Below are positions 53,312-62,535 of a stretch of 64,000 nucleotides of DNA, in pieces (position 1 is the first letter of the stretch; each line of letters starts with the position of its first letter). Source of the stretch: Methylorubrum rhodesianum (GTDB taxonomy: Bacteria > Pseudomonadota > Alphaproteobacteria > Rhizobiales > Beijerinckiaceae); assembly GCF_014199985.1 (NCBI RefSeq), contig NZ_JACHOS010000001.1, forward strand, positions 496,001 through 560,000, given 5' to 3'. Under the pieces are notes generated by a model. That model saw only the letters and a list, made by a program, of their open reading frames with translations, was not told where the DNA came from and did not search any database. A program made the position numbers and the translations under genes.

Positions 53312-53390
53312 CTTCGCTCCTTGGGGGCTACGATGAACCAGTCATCCTCCGTTCGTGAAGGGCCTCACTCTGTCTCACGGCCGCTGACGG

Positions 53391-53663
53391 CGGACAGGCA
53401 CACATGCCGCGACGCTCGTCGCCCCGCCCGAGCAGGAAGGGGTGGTGAGCTTGAGGGGCCTCCAGGATCGGCTCGCCGGCATTCCCGAGGCCCAGCGGAT
53501 CGCCCTGATGATGGTGGGAGCGGAGGGCTATACCTACGAGGAGGCCGCAGAGGTGCTCAAGTGCAAGGTCGGCACGGTGAAGAGCCGGGTCAGCCGGGCC
53601 CGCGCCTACCTCTCTGAGGTCCTCGGACTCGGCGATGCGGCGTCCACCGATGCACTTGCTTGA
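53391..53663 (+). pseudogene. C-terminal remnant of an EcfG-like sigma factor
   Basis: The open frame begins at the IS edge and encodes THAATLVAPPEQEGVV followed by a sigma region 4: IPEAQRIALMMVGAEGYTYEEAAEVLKCKVGTVKSRVSRARAYL. It aligns with residues about 150-225 of the sigma factor at 1149, so region 2 and the N-terminus are missing. A GTG at 53442 could start a 73-residue region 4-only protein, but it would not bind core RNA polymerase normally. The loss of the N-terminus probably came with the adjacent IS. Confidence 0.75.
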
Positions 53664-53726
53664 TCCGAGATCCGCCACGCCACCCTCAGGTCAAGTCGGG
53701 TAGCCGTCGAATTTGTGACTCCCGGC

Positions 53727-54068
53727 TTACGGCTTGACGACCATCGGAAACCGGGCGGCCAGGGTTCCGCAGAGGGCGTCGTGGTTGCGTATGGACTTCC
53801 AGCGCTCGAACTCGGCCGCGCCCGTATGCATCGCCTCGGCGCCGCGGCGGCTACCAAGCGCATCGAAGCAGGTGCGTGCCCGATCCACGATGGCGGGATT
53901 GTAGGACGCGAAACCGCAGGCTGCCGACGCCTTGCGGAGCATCCCGTGCATCCTAAGGAATCCGGCGCAATCGAAATCCGCGGAGGGCGCGGGTCGGGCG
54001 CCAGCAGCCAGAATTAGGACCCCCACCAGGACGGTAGGCCCGTTGCCGGTCCGAAGGCCTCTAGCCAT
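53727..54068 (-). CDS. exported small protein with conserved-looking cysteines
   Basis: A 113-residue protein from ATG 54068, overlapping the stop of the RND pump gene. A signal peptide spans about residues 1-30 (VLVGVLILAAGARPAPSADF). The mature part contains four Cys (DFDCAGFLRM, ASAACGF, ARTCFDAL, HDALCGTL) in a helical context. It is co-transcribed with the CzcA/CzcB-type genes, so a periplasmic accessory role in metal resistance is possible. Not recognised. Confidence 0.6.
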   Translation of the reverse strand: MARGLRTGNGPTVLVGVLILAAGARPAPSADFDCAGFLRMHGMLRKASAACGFASYNPAIVDRARTCFDALGSRRGAEAMHTGAAEFERWKSIRNHDALCGTLAARFPMVVKP

Positions 54069-57000
54069 CAACGCCCGCGCGCTGGCCGCCTTTCGCTCCC
54101 AGGCCGGATGGCTCGTCGTCGTCGCGACGGCGCCAGGGGAGCCGGAGATGCGCCAGGTACGAATAGACGGCAGGAAGCACGACGAGGGTTAGCAGGGTTG
54201 CGGTGACGAGGCCGCCGATTACCACCGTGGCCAGGGGACGCTGCACCTCGGCGCCGGCACTCGTCGAGAGCGCCATCGGTAGGAACCCCAGCGCCGCCAC
54301 CAGCGCCGTCATCAGGACCGGCCGCAGGCGCATCTCGGCGGCTCGGGTCGCTGCCTCTCGGGCATCGAGGCCGACCCGTTCGAGGTCGCGGATGTAGCTC
54401 GTCAGCACCACGCCGTTCAGGATGGCGATGCCGAAGGTGGCGATGAAGCCGATGGCCGCCGAGATCGAGAACGGCAGGTCGCGCAGGTACAGGGCGACGA
54501 TGCCGCCGGTCGCGGCGACGGGTACGTTCAGGAAGATCAGCCCTGCGAGGCGGACGTCGCCGAACATCACCACGAGAAGCACCAGGATCGCCGCCATCGC
54601 CGCTGGGACCACGACGGAAAGCCGAACGGTCGCCTCCTGCAGGTTCTGGAACTGCCCGCTCCATTGCAGCGAGTAGCGCGGCGGCAGGGTGACCTGGGCT
54701 TTAACCGCGGCTTGCGCGTCAGTTACGAAGCTCTGCACGTCCCGCCCGCGCACGTTGGCCTGGACAGAGATCCGCCGCTGGAGCTTCTCGCGGCTGATCT
54801 GGGCGGGACCGGTCGCCACGTCCACGGAGGCCACAAGCGAGAGCGGCACCAGTGCCTTGCCGTTGCGACCGACCGGCAGGTCGCGGATGCGTTCGATGTC
54901 GCTGCGGTCCCCGGACTTCAGCCGGACCACGATATCGGTGATGGAGTTGTCGTCACCGTAGATCATGCCGGCGGTGCGGCCGCCGATGCTCTCCACCACG
55001 TCGAGGACGTCGCTGACGTTGACGCCGTAGCGGGCGGCCGCCGCCCGGTCGACCTGGATGGAGAGCGCGGGCATGCCGGCCTGCGCCTCGGCCTTCACGT
55101 CGGCCGCCCCCGAGACGCCGGAGACCGCGCGGACGATGGCGTCCGCCTTGTCCTTCAGCGCCTTGAGGTCGTCGCCGTAGAGGCTGATCGCGACGTCGCC
55201 GCGCACGCCCTCTAGCAGGTCGTCCATCCGCATCTGGATCGGCTGCGAGAAGGCGTAGGAGACCCCCGGCACCTCCGCGCGCAGACGTTTGTCGAGGGCG
55301 GCGACGAGCCCCTCCTGGGTGGTCGCCGTCGTCCAAGTCGAGGGGTCGGTCAGCGTGATGAAGCTATCGGTGGATTCCACCCCCATGGGGTCCGTGGGGA
55401 TCTCGGCGCTGCCCGTGAGCGAGACGACCCGCTTCACTTCTGGGAAGCTTTTTAAGGTCTGCTCTATGCGATGCATGACCTTGAGGGAAGCATCGAGGTT
55501 GATGCCCGGCAGCTTCTCCGAGGTGATGACGATGGAGCCTTCCGAGAGCTTGGGCAGGAACTCGCCGCCCAGGCGCGTCGCCAGGAAGCAGCTCCCGCCG
55601 AACAGGGCGAGCGTCACCAGGGCAGTGAGACCGGTGCGGCGCTCGGCAAGGCGCAGGACCGGCGTGTAGGCACTGCGCGCCCAATGGACGAGACGGGTCT
55701 CGCGCTCGCCGATGCCGGGGCCGGCCAGCACGATGGCGGCCAGGGCCGGCATCAGCGTCATCGTCAGGACGAGCGAGCCGGTGAGCGCCAGGATGACGGT
55801 CAGCGCCATCGGCCGGAACATCTTGCCCGCGACCCCTTCGAGCGCGAGGATCGGCAGGTAGACCATGATGATGATGGCGACGGCGAACAGGATCGGACGC
55901 GCCACCTCTACGGTCGCCTTGCGGATGACCTCCTCGGCCGGGCGTTCGGGATGCTCGCCGCGGGCACGTAGAACGTTCTCGATCATCACCACGGCGCCGT
56001 CGACGATGAGGCCGAAATCGATGGCGCCCAGACTCATCAGGTTGCCGGAGAGCCCGAACAGCCGCATGCCCGCGAAGGCCATGAGCATCGACAGGGGAAT
56101 GGCGGCCGCCACCACGAGGCCGGCCCGGAGGTTGCCGAGCAGCAGGAGCAGGACGACGATGACGAGCACCGCCCCCTCCATGAGGTTGTGCTCGACGGTG
56201 CGGATGGTCCGCGCCACCAGGGTGCTACGGTCGTAGTAGGGCACGATCTCGACGCCCGGCGGTAGCTGCGGGCGAAGGGCCTCGATGGTCTGCTTGACGC
56301 GCTCGACCACCGCGCTGGCGTTCTCGCCCTGCTGCATCATGGCGATGCCGACGACGGTCTCGCCCGCCGCATCGTGGGTGACGGCGCCGAGGCGGACCTT
56401 GGGCGCCTCGACCACCTCGCCCAAGGTTGCGACCGTCACCGGCACGCCGCCCGGACCCGTCGTCACGACGACATTGGCGAGGTCCTTGGTGTCCTTGGCG
56501 AGGCCGAGGCCGCGGATGACCTCCTGTTGGTCGTTGTGCTCGATGTAGGCGCCGCCCCGCGCGGCATTGTTCTCGGACAGCGCCGTGTAGACCTGGCCCA
56601 TCGTTACGCCGTAGCGGTGCAGGCTCTCGGCGGCGATGCGGACTTCGTAGGTCGGCATCTGGCCGCCATAGACGTTCACGTCGGCGATGCCGGGGGTGAG
56701 CTTGAGCTTGGGCGCGATGGTCCATTGCAGGATGCGCTTCAGCGCCATCGGCTCGTAGCCCGGTCCCCGGACCTCGAACTGGTAGATCTCGCCCAGCCCC
56801 GTCGCCATCGGCCCCATCTCGGGATCGCCGACGCCGGCCGGCATCATGGTCTTCGCCAGCGGCAAGCGCTGGAACACCTGGGACCGAGCCTCGGTGATCG
56901 ACATGGAATCGTCGAAGGTGACGTAGACGGCCGAGACGCCGTAGCGCGAGGTCGAGCGGAGACCGGTCAGCCCCGGTGCGCCGGCCATGGCGTTCTCGAC

Positions 57001-57201
57001 CGGAAAGCTGACCAGCCGCTCGACTTCCAGGGGGCCGAGGCCAGGCGAAAGGGTCAGGACCATTATCTGCTTCGGGGAGATGTCCGGGACCGCGTCAATG
57101 GACAGGCCTTCAAGGTTGACGATGCCACCGACGGCCCCGGCCAGGGCCAGGACCAGGACCAGCCAGCGGCGGCGGATGAGGAGGGCGAACCAGGCGTTCA
57201 T
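54061..57201 (-). CDS. CzcA/CusA-family RND heavy-metal efflux permease
   Basis: A 1046-residue inner-membrane pump. TM1 is near residues 11-30, with the HME opening SPKQIMVLTLSPGLGPLEVERLV. The TM4 signature AIDFGLIVDGAVVMIEN holds the Asp-Asp-Glu proton relay exactly as in CzcA-type pumps (Co/Zn/Cd and Ni exporters). TM10-12 contain GIAILNGVVLTSYI and AALGFLPMALSTSAGAEVQRPLATVVIGGL. ATG 57201 gives the normal N-terminus. The adaptor gene is 7 bp upstream and a two-component system is divergent beyond it. The window's other RND pump at 19457 has a different TM4 signature. Confidence 0.93.
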   Translation of the reverse strand: MNAWFALLIRRRWLVLVLALAGAVGGIVNLEGLSIDAVPDISPKQIMVLTLSPGLGPLEVERLVSFPVENAMAGAPGLTGLRSTSRYGVSAVYVTFDDSMSITEARSQVFQRLPLAKTMMPAGVGDPEMGPMATGLGEIYQFEVRGPGYEPMALKRILQWTIAPKLKLTPGIADVNVYGGQMPTYEVRIAAESLHRYGVTMGQVYTALSENNAARGGAYIEHNDQQEVIRGLGLAKDTKDLANVVVTTGPGGVPVTVATLGEVVEAPKVRLGAVTHDAAGETVVGIAMMQQGENASAVVERVKQTIEALRPQLPPGVEIVPYYDRSTLVARTIRTVEHNLMEGAVLVIVVLLLLLGNLRAGLVVAAAIPLSMLMAFAGMRLFGLSGNLMSLGAIDFGLIVDGAVVMIENVLRARGEHPERPAEEVIRKATVEVARPILFAVAIIIMVYLPILALEGVAGKMFRPMALTVILALTGSLVLTMTLMPALAAIVLAGPGIGERETRLVHWARSAYTPVLRLAERRTGLTALVTLALFGGSCFLATRLGGEFLPKLSEGSIVITSEKLPGINLDASLKVMHRIEQTLKSFPEVKRVVSLTGSAEIPTDPMGVESTDSFITLTDPSTWTTATTQEGLVAALDKRLRAEVPGVSYAFSQPIQMRMDDLLEGVRGDVAISLYGDDLKALKDKADAIVRAVSGVSGAADVKAEAQAGMPALSIQVDRAAAARYGVNVSDVLDVVESIGGRTAGMIYGDDNSITDIVVRLKSGDRSDIERIRDLPVGRNGKALVPLSLVASVDVATGPAQISREKLQRRISVQANVRGRDVQSFVTDAQAAVKAQVTLPPRYSLQWSGQFQNLQEATVRLSVVVPAAMAAILVLLVVMFGDVRLAGLIFLNVPVAATGGIVALYLRDLPFSISAAIGFIATFGIAILNGVVLTSYIRDLERVGLDAREAATRAAEMRLRPVLMTALVAALGFLPMALSTSAGAEVQRPLATVVIGGLVTATLLTLVVLPAVYSYLAHLRLPWRRRDDDEPSGLGAKGGQRAGVDG

Positions 57202-57208
57202 CGCGACC

Positions 57209-58612
57209 TCAATCCGTCGAGCCGAGCAAGGCGCGCAGCATGATCGCCTTGAGGCCGAAGCTGCCCTGCGTCGCCACTGTCTCATCCGCTTGGACACCGG
57301 ATTTGACCTCGACCCAGTCGGCGCGCTGCACCCCAAGGGTGAGGTCCCGCTTCTCAAAACGGTCGTTGCCGGTGCGCACGAAGGCGATGGGGCCAGCTTC
57401 CGTCTGCTGGATCGCGGCGGACGGCACCGTGAGGCCCTCGCGCCCGAGATCGGCGGCGATCTCCACGGAGACGAACATGTTGGCGCGCAGGCTCCCGTCG
57501 GGATTGGCGACCTCGATCCGGGCCGGGGCGGTGTTGGTCATCGGGTCGATGGCGGCATTGACCGACCGCACACGGCCCTCGAAGCGCGGATGCGCCGTGA
57601 CAGGGGCCTCGATGGTCGCTCGGTCGCCCGCCTTAACGGTCGAGATGTCGGTTCCGTAGAGGTTCGCCAGCACCTGGATCTGCGACGGGTCGGCCACCGT
57701 GAAGGCATCGCGGTTCGTATCGACCACCTCACCCAGGGTAATCCCAGCGGCCGTCACGACCCCGTCGATGGGCGAGACGATGGCGCTGGTACCGGGGGCC
57801 TGTCCAGGCGCGGGCGCGAGACGCTCGTACTGAGCGCGGTAGAGGTCGACCTGGGCTTGCGCCGAGAGGGTGGCTGCATGCGCTTTCGCGAGATCGACTT
57901 GGCGCCGGTCGACCTCGGCCTGGGCGACCCCGCCCATCTTCACGAGGTCGCTGCCGCGTTTCAGGTTGGTCTCGGCGACCTTTTCCGTCGCCTGGGCCTC
58001 TCCGAGGCTGGCCTGCGCCGCGGCGAGGCCGTTGCGAGCGTCGAGGACGCCGGAGGCATCGAGGGTGGCCAGCGTCTGGCCGGCCTTCACCCGGTCGCCG
58101 GGTTGCACGGCCAGGCTCAGGACCCGGCCCGCGGTGCGAGGCTTGAGGCGGGTGACCCGGCGCTCGTCGAAGGCGACCATGCCGGGGGTCCGAACGGGCA
58201 GGATGATCCGGCGGGTCTCGGATTGCTCGAAGGCCAGTCCGAGGCGGCGTTGCCCATCGGCATCGAGGCGGACGACGTTGTCCTCGGTCGGCTGTTCGGA
58301 AGCGGCCCCATTCGGGTGCGGCGCAGTGTCGGGGGCAGCCGCAAGCCCGATGAGGCCCAGCACGGGTTCGAAGTAGGGCTTGGCGGCCTCGCGATACCAC
58401 CAGCCGGCCAGTGCGACCGCGATCAGGCAAGCGAACACGGCCAACAAGGACCAACGCCTCATCCCCCTGGGGGGCTGACCGGATAGGGCGGACGCAGCGG
58501 AAGAACCTGCCACCCTCGATGTCTCGGAGACCGAGCGCTCACGCGCCTGGCGATGACCGGCGATCCCTCCCTCGCCGTTCCCGAGCACGTCCGTCTCCGC
58601 CTCCAGCAGCAC
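57209..58612 (-). CDS. CzcB-type RND periplasmic adaptor
   Basis: A membrane-fusion subunit. After a basic lead, a hydrophobic anchor (SLLAVFACLIAVALAGWWY) is followed by the barrel and lipoyl halves (RTAGRVLSLAVQPGDRVKAGQTLATLD and SPIDGVVTAAGITLGEVVDT) and an alpha-hairpin (AQASLGEAQATEKVAETNLKRGSDLV). The annotated start is GTG 58612 (467 residues). An ATG at 58462, just before the anchor, is an equally plausible start giving 417 residues. It precedes the pump by 7 bp. No outer-membrane CzcC gene is visible. Confidence 0.9.
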   Translation of the reverse strand: MLLEAETDVLGNGEGGIAGHRQARERSVSETSRVAGSSAASALSGQPPRGMRRWSLLAVFACLIAVALAGWWYREAAKPYFEPVLGLIGLAAAPDTAPHPNGAASEQPTEDNVVRLDADGQRRLGLAFEQSETRRIILPVRTPGMVAFDERRVTRLKPRTAGRVLSLAVQPGDRVKAGQTLATLDASGVLDARNGLAAAQASLGEAQATEKVAETNLKRGSDLVKMGGVAQAEVDRRQVDLAKAHAATLSAQAQVDLYRAQYERLAPAPGQAPGTSAIVSPIDGVVTAAGITLGEVVDTNRDAFTVADPSQIQVLANLYGTDISTVKAGDRATIEAPVTAHPRFEGRVRSVNAAIDPMTNTAPARIEVANPDGSLRANMFVSVEIAADLGREGLTVPSAAIQQTEAGPIAFVRTGNDRFEKRDLTLGVQRADWVEVKSGVQADETVATQGSFGLKAIMLRALLGSTD

Positions 58613-58766
58613 GCTATCGTCCGTCGATTAGATTAGATTCATTCTAGGAGATAGGACGAGCCGACACCCGCACCATTAAATTCGCGTTCACACTCGTGGT
58701 CATGCGACTGGTTCCGGACCACATCAGGCAGTGGGATAGGGGCGTTGAGCCCGGGAGTGGACCGGG

Positions 58767-59444
58767 TTGGCTAAGCTGCTTCTGATCGAGGACGATGCCG
58801 CGACGGCCGAGGAAATCCTTGGCGACCTGCATGGGCGTGGGCATGAGGTTGCCTGGGCCGCCACCGGCCCGGACGGTGCGGCCGCAGCCCGTTCGGGAGG
58901 ATGGAACGCCATCATTCTCGACCGGATGCTTCCTGGCCTGGACGGACTTACCCTGCTGCGAGACCTCCGGGGCGCCGGGGATCGCACACCCGCCCTTGTC
59001 CTGAGCGCGCTCGGCGATGTCGACGAGCGTATCCGGGGCCTGCGCGCCGGGGGCGACGACTATCTCGGCAAGCCCTTCGTCCTCGCCGAACTCGCGGCCA
59101 GGATCGAGGCCTTGCTACGGCGTCCGACCGACGTCCGTGAGACGGTAATCAGGGTGGGGACGCTGGAGCTCGACCTCATAGCCGGCACCGGTCGCAGGGG
59201 TCAGCGCGATCTCGACCTCCTGCCGCGCGAGCTCAAGCTGCTCGAATACCTCATGCGACGGCCCGGGCAGGTCGTGACCCGGGCGATGATGTTCGAGGAA
59301 GTGTGGAACTACCGGTTCACTCCCAAATCAAACCTCATCGACGTGCATCTCGGACGCCTGCGCAAGAAGCTTGAGGCCGAAGGCGAGCCGATGCTCATCC
59401 ATAACGTCCGGGGAGAGGGCTTCACCCTGTCTCCCGATGTCTAG
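58767..59444 (+). CDS. OmpR-family response regulator
   Basis: A 225-residue regulator. The receiver has LLIEDDAATAEE (acidic pair), AIILDRMLPGLDG (phospho-Asp near 52), VLSALGDVDERIRGL (switch Ser) and YLGKPF (Lys). The winged-helix DNA-binding domain carries LDLLPRELKLLEYLMRRPGQVVTRAMMFEEVWNYRF and LRKKLEAEGEPMLIHNVRGEGF. The start is TTG 58767, with GGGAG 10 nt upstream. It overlaps the kinase gene by 8 bp and is divergent from the czcB-like gene, which it probably regulates through the 58613-58766 interval. Confidence 0.93.
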   Translation: MAKLLLIEDDAATAEEILGDLHGRGHEVAWAATGPDGAAAARSGGWNAIILDRMLPGLDGLTLLRDLRGAGDRTPALVLSALGDVDERIRGLRAGGDDYLGKPFVLAELAARIEALLRRPTDVRETVIRVGTLELDLIAGTGRRGQRDLDLLPRELKLLEYLMRRPGQVVTRAMMFEEVWNYRFTPKSNLIDVHLGRLRKKLEAEGEPMLIHNVRGEGFTLSPDV

Positions 59445-60819
59445 GCTCGTCCATTCCTTCGCATTCCGCTGGGCGCTCGCCATCGCCCTATGGTCTACCC
59501 TGCTGTCGCTACTCCTGTTCGCCTTCGTGTACTGGCAGACCGCGGCGTTTATGCAGGACGAACTCGCCCAGGTCCTGCGCCACAAGGCGCACTATGCCGC
59601 CCGTGAGCCTGCGAAAGCGGTCAACCGCATCGAGACATGGATCAGCGAGGACCTGCACAGCGTCCACTTCGCCGGCCTGTTCGGGGCCGACGGTAGCAAG
59701 CACGCAGGAAACCTCGATGCGCGGCCGCCAAGCCTGCCGGTGGATGGCGAGGTCCACCGGATCGGGGCGCAGGTCGCCATCGCGGGACGGCGCCTGAACG
59801 AGGAACTCTGGTCGGCGGCCGTGGCCTTGAACGACGGCAGCATCGTGGTCGTGGCGCACGACACCGACGAGATCGACCGCGCGAAGGCTACCGTGATCCG
59901 AGCGCTCGGCCTCGCCCTCGTGCCGACCCTGGCCTTCTCGATACTCGGCGGCGTCCTGCTCGCTGGACGCGCCAAGCGCCGCTTGGCGTCCACGGAGGCG
60001 GCGGTCGCACGCGTGATGCGGGGCGACTTGCGCCAGCGCCTGCCGGTCGGCGAGGCGGGAGACGAATTCGACCGCTTGGCGCGTGACGTCAATGGCATGC
60101 TCGCCGAGATCGAACGCCTCATGGAGGAGGTGCGCGGGGTGGGCGACGCCGTCGCGCACGATCTTCGGACGCCGCTCACCCGCTTGCGGCTGCGTCTTGA
60201 GCGGGGCCGGGACCAAGCCCGCGACATCAAGGAACTGCGCCAGGCGGTGGACCAGGGCCTCGTCTGGATCGACCAGACCCTCGACATGGTGACGGCGGTC
60301 CTGCGCATCGGCGAGATCGAGCACGGACGGCGCTGCGCCGCCTTCGGCCCGGTCGACCTACGGCTCGTGGTGAGTGAGGCCGCTGAGTTGTTCGAACCCT
60401 TGGCCGACGAGAAGGGAATCGCCCTCGGCATCCGCATTGAGGGGGAAGAGTCCGCCGTTCGGGGCGACCGCAGCCTTATTTTCGAGGCAATCTCGAACCT
60501 CCTCGACAACGCAATCAAGTTCACCCCGACCGGAGGCCGCGTCGAGATCGGCCTCGCTCGGCGCGACGGCGTTCCCGTGGTGTCCGTGGAAGACACGGGT
60601 CCGGGCATTCCCGCCGACGAACGTAACCATGTTTTCAAGCGGTTCTATCGTGCGGAACGTGCCAGGCAGACGCAAGGCAACGGGCTCGGCCTCGGCCTCG
60701 TTGCGGCCATCGCCAAGCTGCACCGATTTCCACTCAGCGTCGGTGATAGTCCCCATGGGGGATGCCGCTTCGAGATGGCATGTCCGGAGGCGGAACGTCA
60801 TGCGTCGGTGACAGGCTGA
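59437..60819 (+). CDS. sensor histidine kinase
   Basis: A 460-residue membrane kinase from ATG 59437 (MSRLVHSFAFRW). TM1 is near 9-35 and a periplasmic sensor of about 130 residues follows (ETWISEDLHSVHFAGLFGADGS). TM2 (IRALGLALVPTLAFSILGGVLLAG), HAMP, and HisKA with VGDAVAHDLRTPLTRLRLRLERG (phospho-His) come next. HATPase_c has the N box SNLLDNAIKFTP, DTGPGIP and GNGLGLGLV. It pairs with the upstream response regulator. The proximity to CzcA/B suggests metal sensing; no metal ligand motif is obvious. Confidence 0.93.
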   Translation: MSRLVHSFAFRWALAIALWSTLLSLLLFAFVYWQTAAFMQDELAQVLRHKAHYAAREPAKAVNRIETWISEDLHSVHFAGLFGADGSKHAGNLDARPPSLPVDGEVHRIGAQVAIAGRRLNEELWSAAVALNDGSIVVVAHDTDEIDRAKATVIRALGLALVPTLAFSILGGVLLAGRAKRRLASTEAAVARVMRGDLRQRLPVGEAGDEFDRLARDVNGMLAEIERLMEEVRGVGDAVAHDLRTPLTRLRLRLERGRDQARDIKELRQAVDQGLVWIDQTLDMVTAVLRIGEIEHGRRCAAFGPVDLRLVVSEAAELFEPLADEKGIALGIRIEGEESAVRGDRSLIFEAISNLLDNAIKFTPTGGRVEIGLARRDGVPVVSVEDTGPGIPADERNHVFKRFYRAERARQTQGNGLGLGLVAAIAKLHRFPLSVGDSPHGGCRFEMACPEAERHASVTG

Positions 60820-60958
60820 ACGTCGGGTCTGTCGTCGAATGGCAAGCACGGCGTTGGGAGAGGCGTATCACCGGGCGCCCTCCGTCAAGACGCGCGAAGA
60901 AAAATGAATATAATTTTAAGAATTGTGCCAATCTGGATTTGGGTGCGAGATCGCTCGG

Positions 60959-61231
60959 ATGATGTCGAAGCATTCTTATGCGGCCCGGAAGTGGGCCTGC
61001 GCGATCCTTGCCTTCACGGCGATGCAAACGTCAGGGACAGCGGGTTCCAGCCTAGTCCGAAACGACCCTCCATTGTCCTTCTCAGAGCCGGTCGGTGTTC
61101 CCCACAAGCACTGTGCGGGTTCCTGCATCAGTCGGGGTTCACTGCAATGGTATTGCAGGGCGGACCAGACTTGCGAGTTGAACTGCTCGACAGCCCCGCC
61201 GGCAATGGAATGCCATGGCGGCGAGGACTGA
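60959..61231 (+). CDS. cysteine-rich exported protein, paralogue of 38732
   Basis: A 90-residue protein (frame open from 60923; ATG ATG at 60959/60962 best placed). The signal peptide covers about residues 1-28 ([19 protein letters not shown]). The mature core repeats the six-cysteine pattern C-x3-C-x9-C-x5-C-x3-C-x8-C of the protein at 38732, with the same GSC, QTC, TAPP and final C-H elements. It lies between the two-component system and a katG remnant. Structure suggests disulfides or metal binding; the function is unknown. Confidence 0.7.
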   Translation: MMSKHSYAARKWACAILAFTAMQTSGTAGSSLVRNDPPLSFSEPVGVPHKHCAGSCISRGSLQWYCRADQTCELNCSTAPPAMECHGGED

Positions 61232-61319
61232 AGGCCTCCGGACGGGAATGGCCAAGGCTTGGGCGCCATGGGTGCTCCCGGGGCCAACGGCATGACCCGC
61301 TTCGCGTCGGGCCCTCGAT

Positions 61320-62078
61320 GACCAATAGCGGTCGGCTGGCGCTCGCGCCCCAGAAGGACTGGGCGATCAACCGGCGCACCGTGCCGGTGGTGGCCGCGCT
61401 CCGGCAAATCGCCGACACGTTCAACGGACGGGGGGCGCCAGGAGGGTGTCCCTCGCCGATCTCATCGTGCTCGACGGCTGCGCCGCCGTCGAGAAGGCGC
61501 TCGCCGACGGTGGCCATCCCGCGACGGTGCCCTTCACCCCGGGTCGCGTCGACACCCGGCAGGAGCTGACCAACATCGAGATGTTCACGTGGCTCAAGTC
61601 CGTCGTGGACGGCTTCCGGAACTACGTGGCCGACGATTACGCGCCCATCACGTCGGGACGCGTCTCGCCGGAAGAGCTCTTCCTGGACAAGGCGTATCTC
61701 CTGTCCCTCGCCCCCGAGTGGGTCGCCTTGGTCGGCGGCCTGCGGGCCCGCGGGGCCAACCACGACGGCTCGAAGCACGGCCTCTTCACCGACCGGGTCG
61801 GCGTGCTGTCGAACGACTTCTTCGTAAACCCGACCAGCGTTGACCTCGAATGACGCAAGACCGACGAGACGGGCATGGCCTTCGAACTCGTCGACCGGGC
61901 CAGCGGCGCGGCGAAGTTCACCGCGACGCGCTGCGATCTGGTGTTCGGGTCGAATGCCCAGCTCCGCTCTGTGGCCGAGGTCTATGCCGGCAGCGACGAT
62001 GAAGCCCGGTTCGCAGAGGATTTCGTCAAGCTCTGGGACAAGGTCATGATGCTCGACCGCTACGACGTCCGATCCTGA
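61320..62078 (+). pseudogene. katG: katG (catalase-peroxidase) C-terminal remnant
   Basis: Three segments match KatG in order: [15 protein letters not shown] (about 61340-61390), then after a frame change near 61440 [19 protein letters not shown] through [26 protein letters not shown] to 61850, and, after a TGA where KatG has Trp (61851-61853), [37 protein letters not shown] to 62078. The N-terminal haem domain is absent. At least one frameshift and one nonsense change are present, so it cannot be functional. An IS lies 28 bp downstream. Confidence 0.85.
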
Positions 62079-62184
62079 TTGATTCAGGCTAAAAAAGGCA
62101 TCCCTTTGGAGTGCGCCCCTGGGAGTGGACGGCGCTGGACCTGAGGATTGACCCGCCGCGCTGGGCTTCCGGAGGATGGAAGTC

Positions 62185-62535
62185 ATGGCTCGGTATCGAA
62201 CCCACAGTGTCGCGTTCAAGCGGCAGGTCGTGCAGGCGTATCTCGCGGGCGAGACGCTCCGCGGCCTCGCCCTGCGTCACGATCTTTCGCGCAATCTGAT
62301 CCGGGTCTGGATCGCCAAGCACGAGGCGGGCGCCCTCGACGAGGACGTGCAGGCTGCCGACCTCCTGCAGGAGTACGAGGCCCGCATCGCGATGCTGGAG
62401 CGCTTGGTCGGACGGCAGACGCTGGAGATCGAGTTCCTCAAAGGGGGGCTTCAGCCCGCACGAGCGCAGAAAAGCGTGACTATGTCCGTCGTTGCCGGCC
62501 CGCCGGTCTCTCGGTCAGCCGAGGATGCACGCTGA
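62185..62535 (+). CDS. IS3-family transposase OrfA
   Basis: A 116-residue protein (ATG 62185; an ATG three codons earlier is possible). The N-terminal HTH reads [36 protein letters not shown] and a coiled coil follows ([27 protein letters not shown]). A poly-purine AAAGGGGGG run at 62440-62448 could promote -1 frameshifting into orfB, and its stop also overlaps an orfB ATG (TGATG). Confidence 0.85.
   Translation: MARYRTHSVAFKRQVVQAYLAGETLRGLALRHDLSRNLIRVWIAKHEAGALDEDVQAADLLQEYEARIAMLERLVGRQTLEIEFLKGGLQPARAQKSVTMSVVAGPPVSRSAEDAR

Larger units (their letters stand above)
51905..53377 (-). mobile_element. IS3-family insertion sequence
   Basis: The element is 1473 bp with two ORFs (orfA 52937-53311, orfB 51960-52940) overlapping by ATGA. 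Terminal inverted repeats start TGAGACAG at both ends: left 51905 onward, right ending CTGTCTCA at 53377. Similarity extends about 38 bp with small gaps, including the shared AACGGAGG. The flanking triplets differ (att left, cgg right), so no target duplication is seen; a deletion next to the IS would explain the truncated genes on both sides. Confidence 0.88.
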
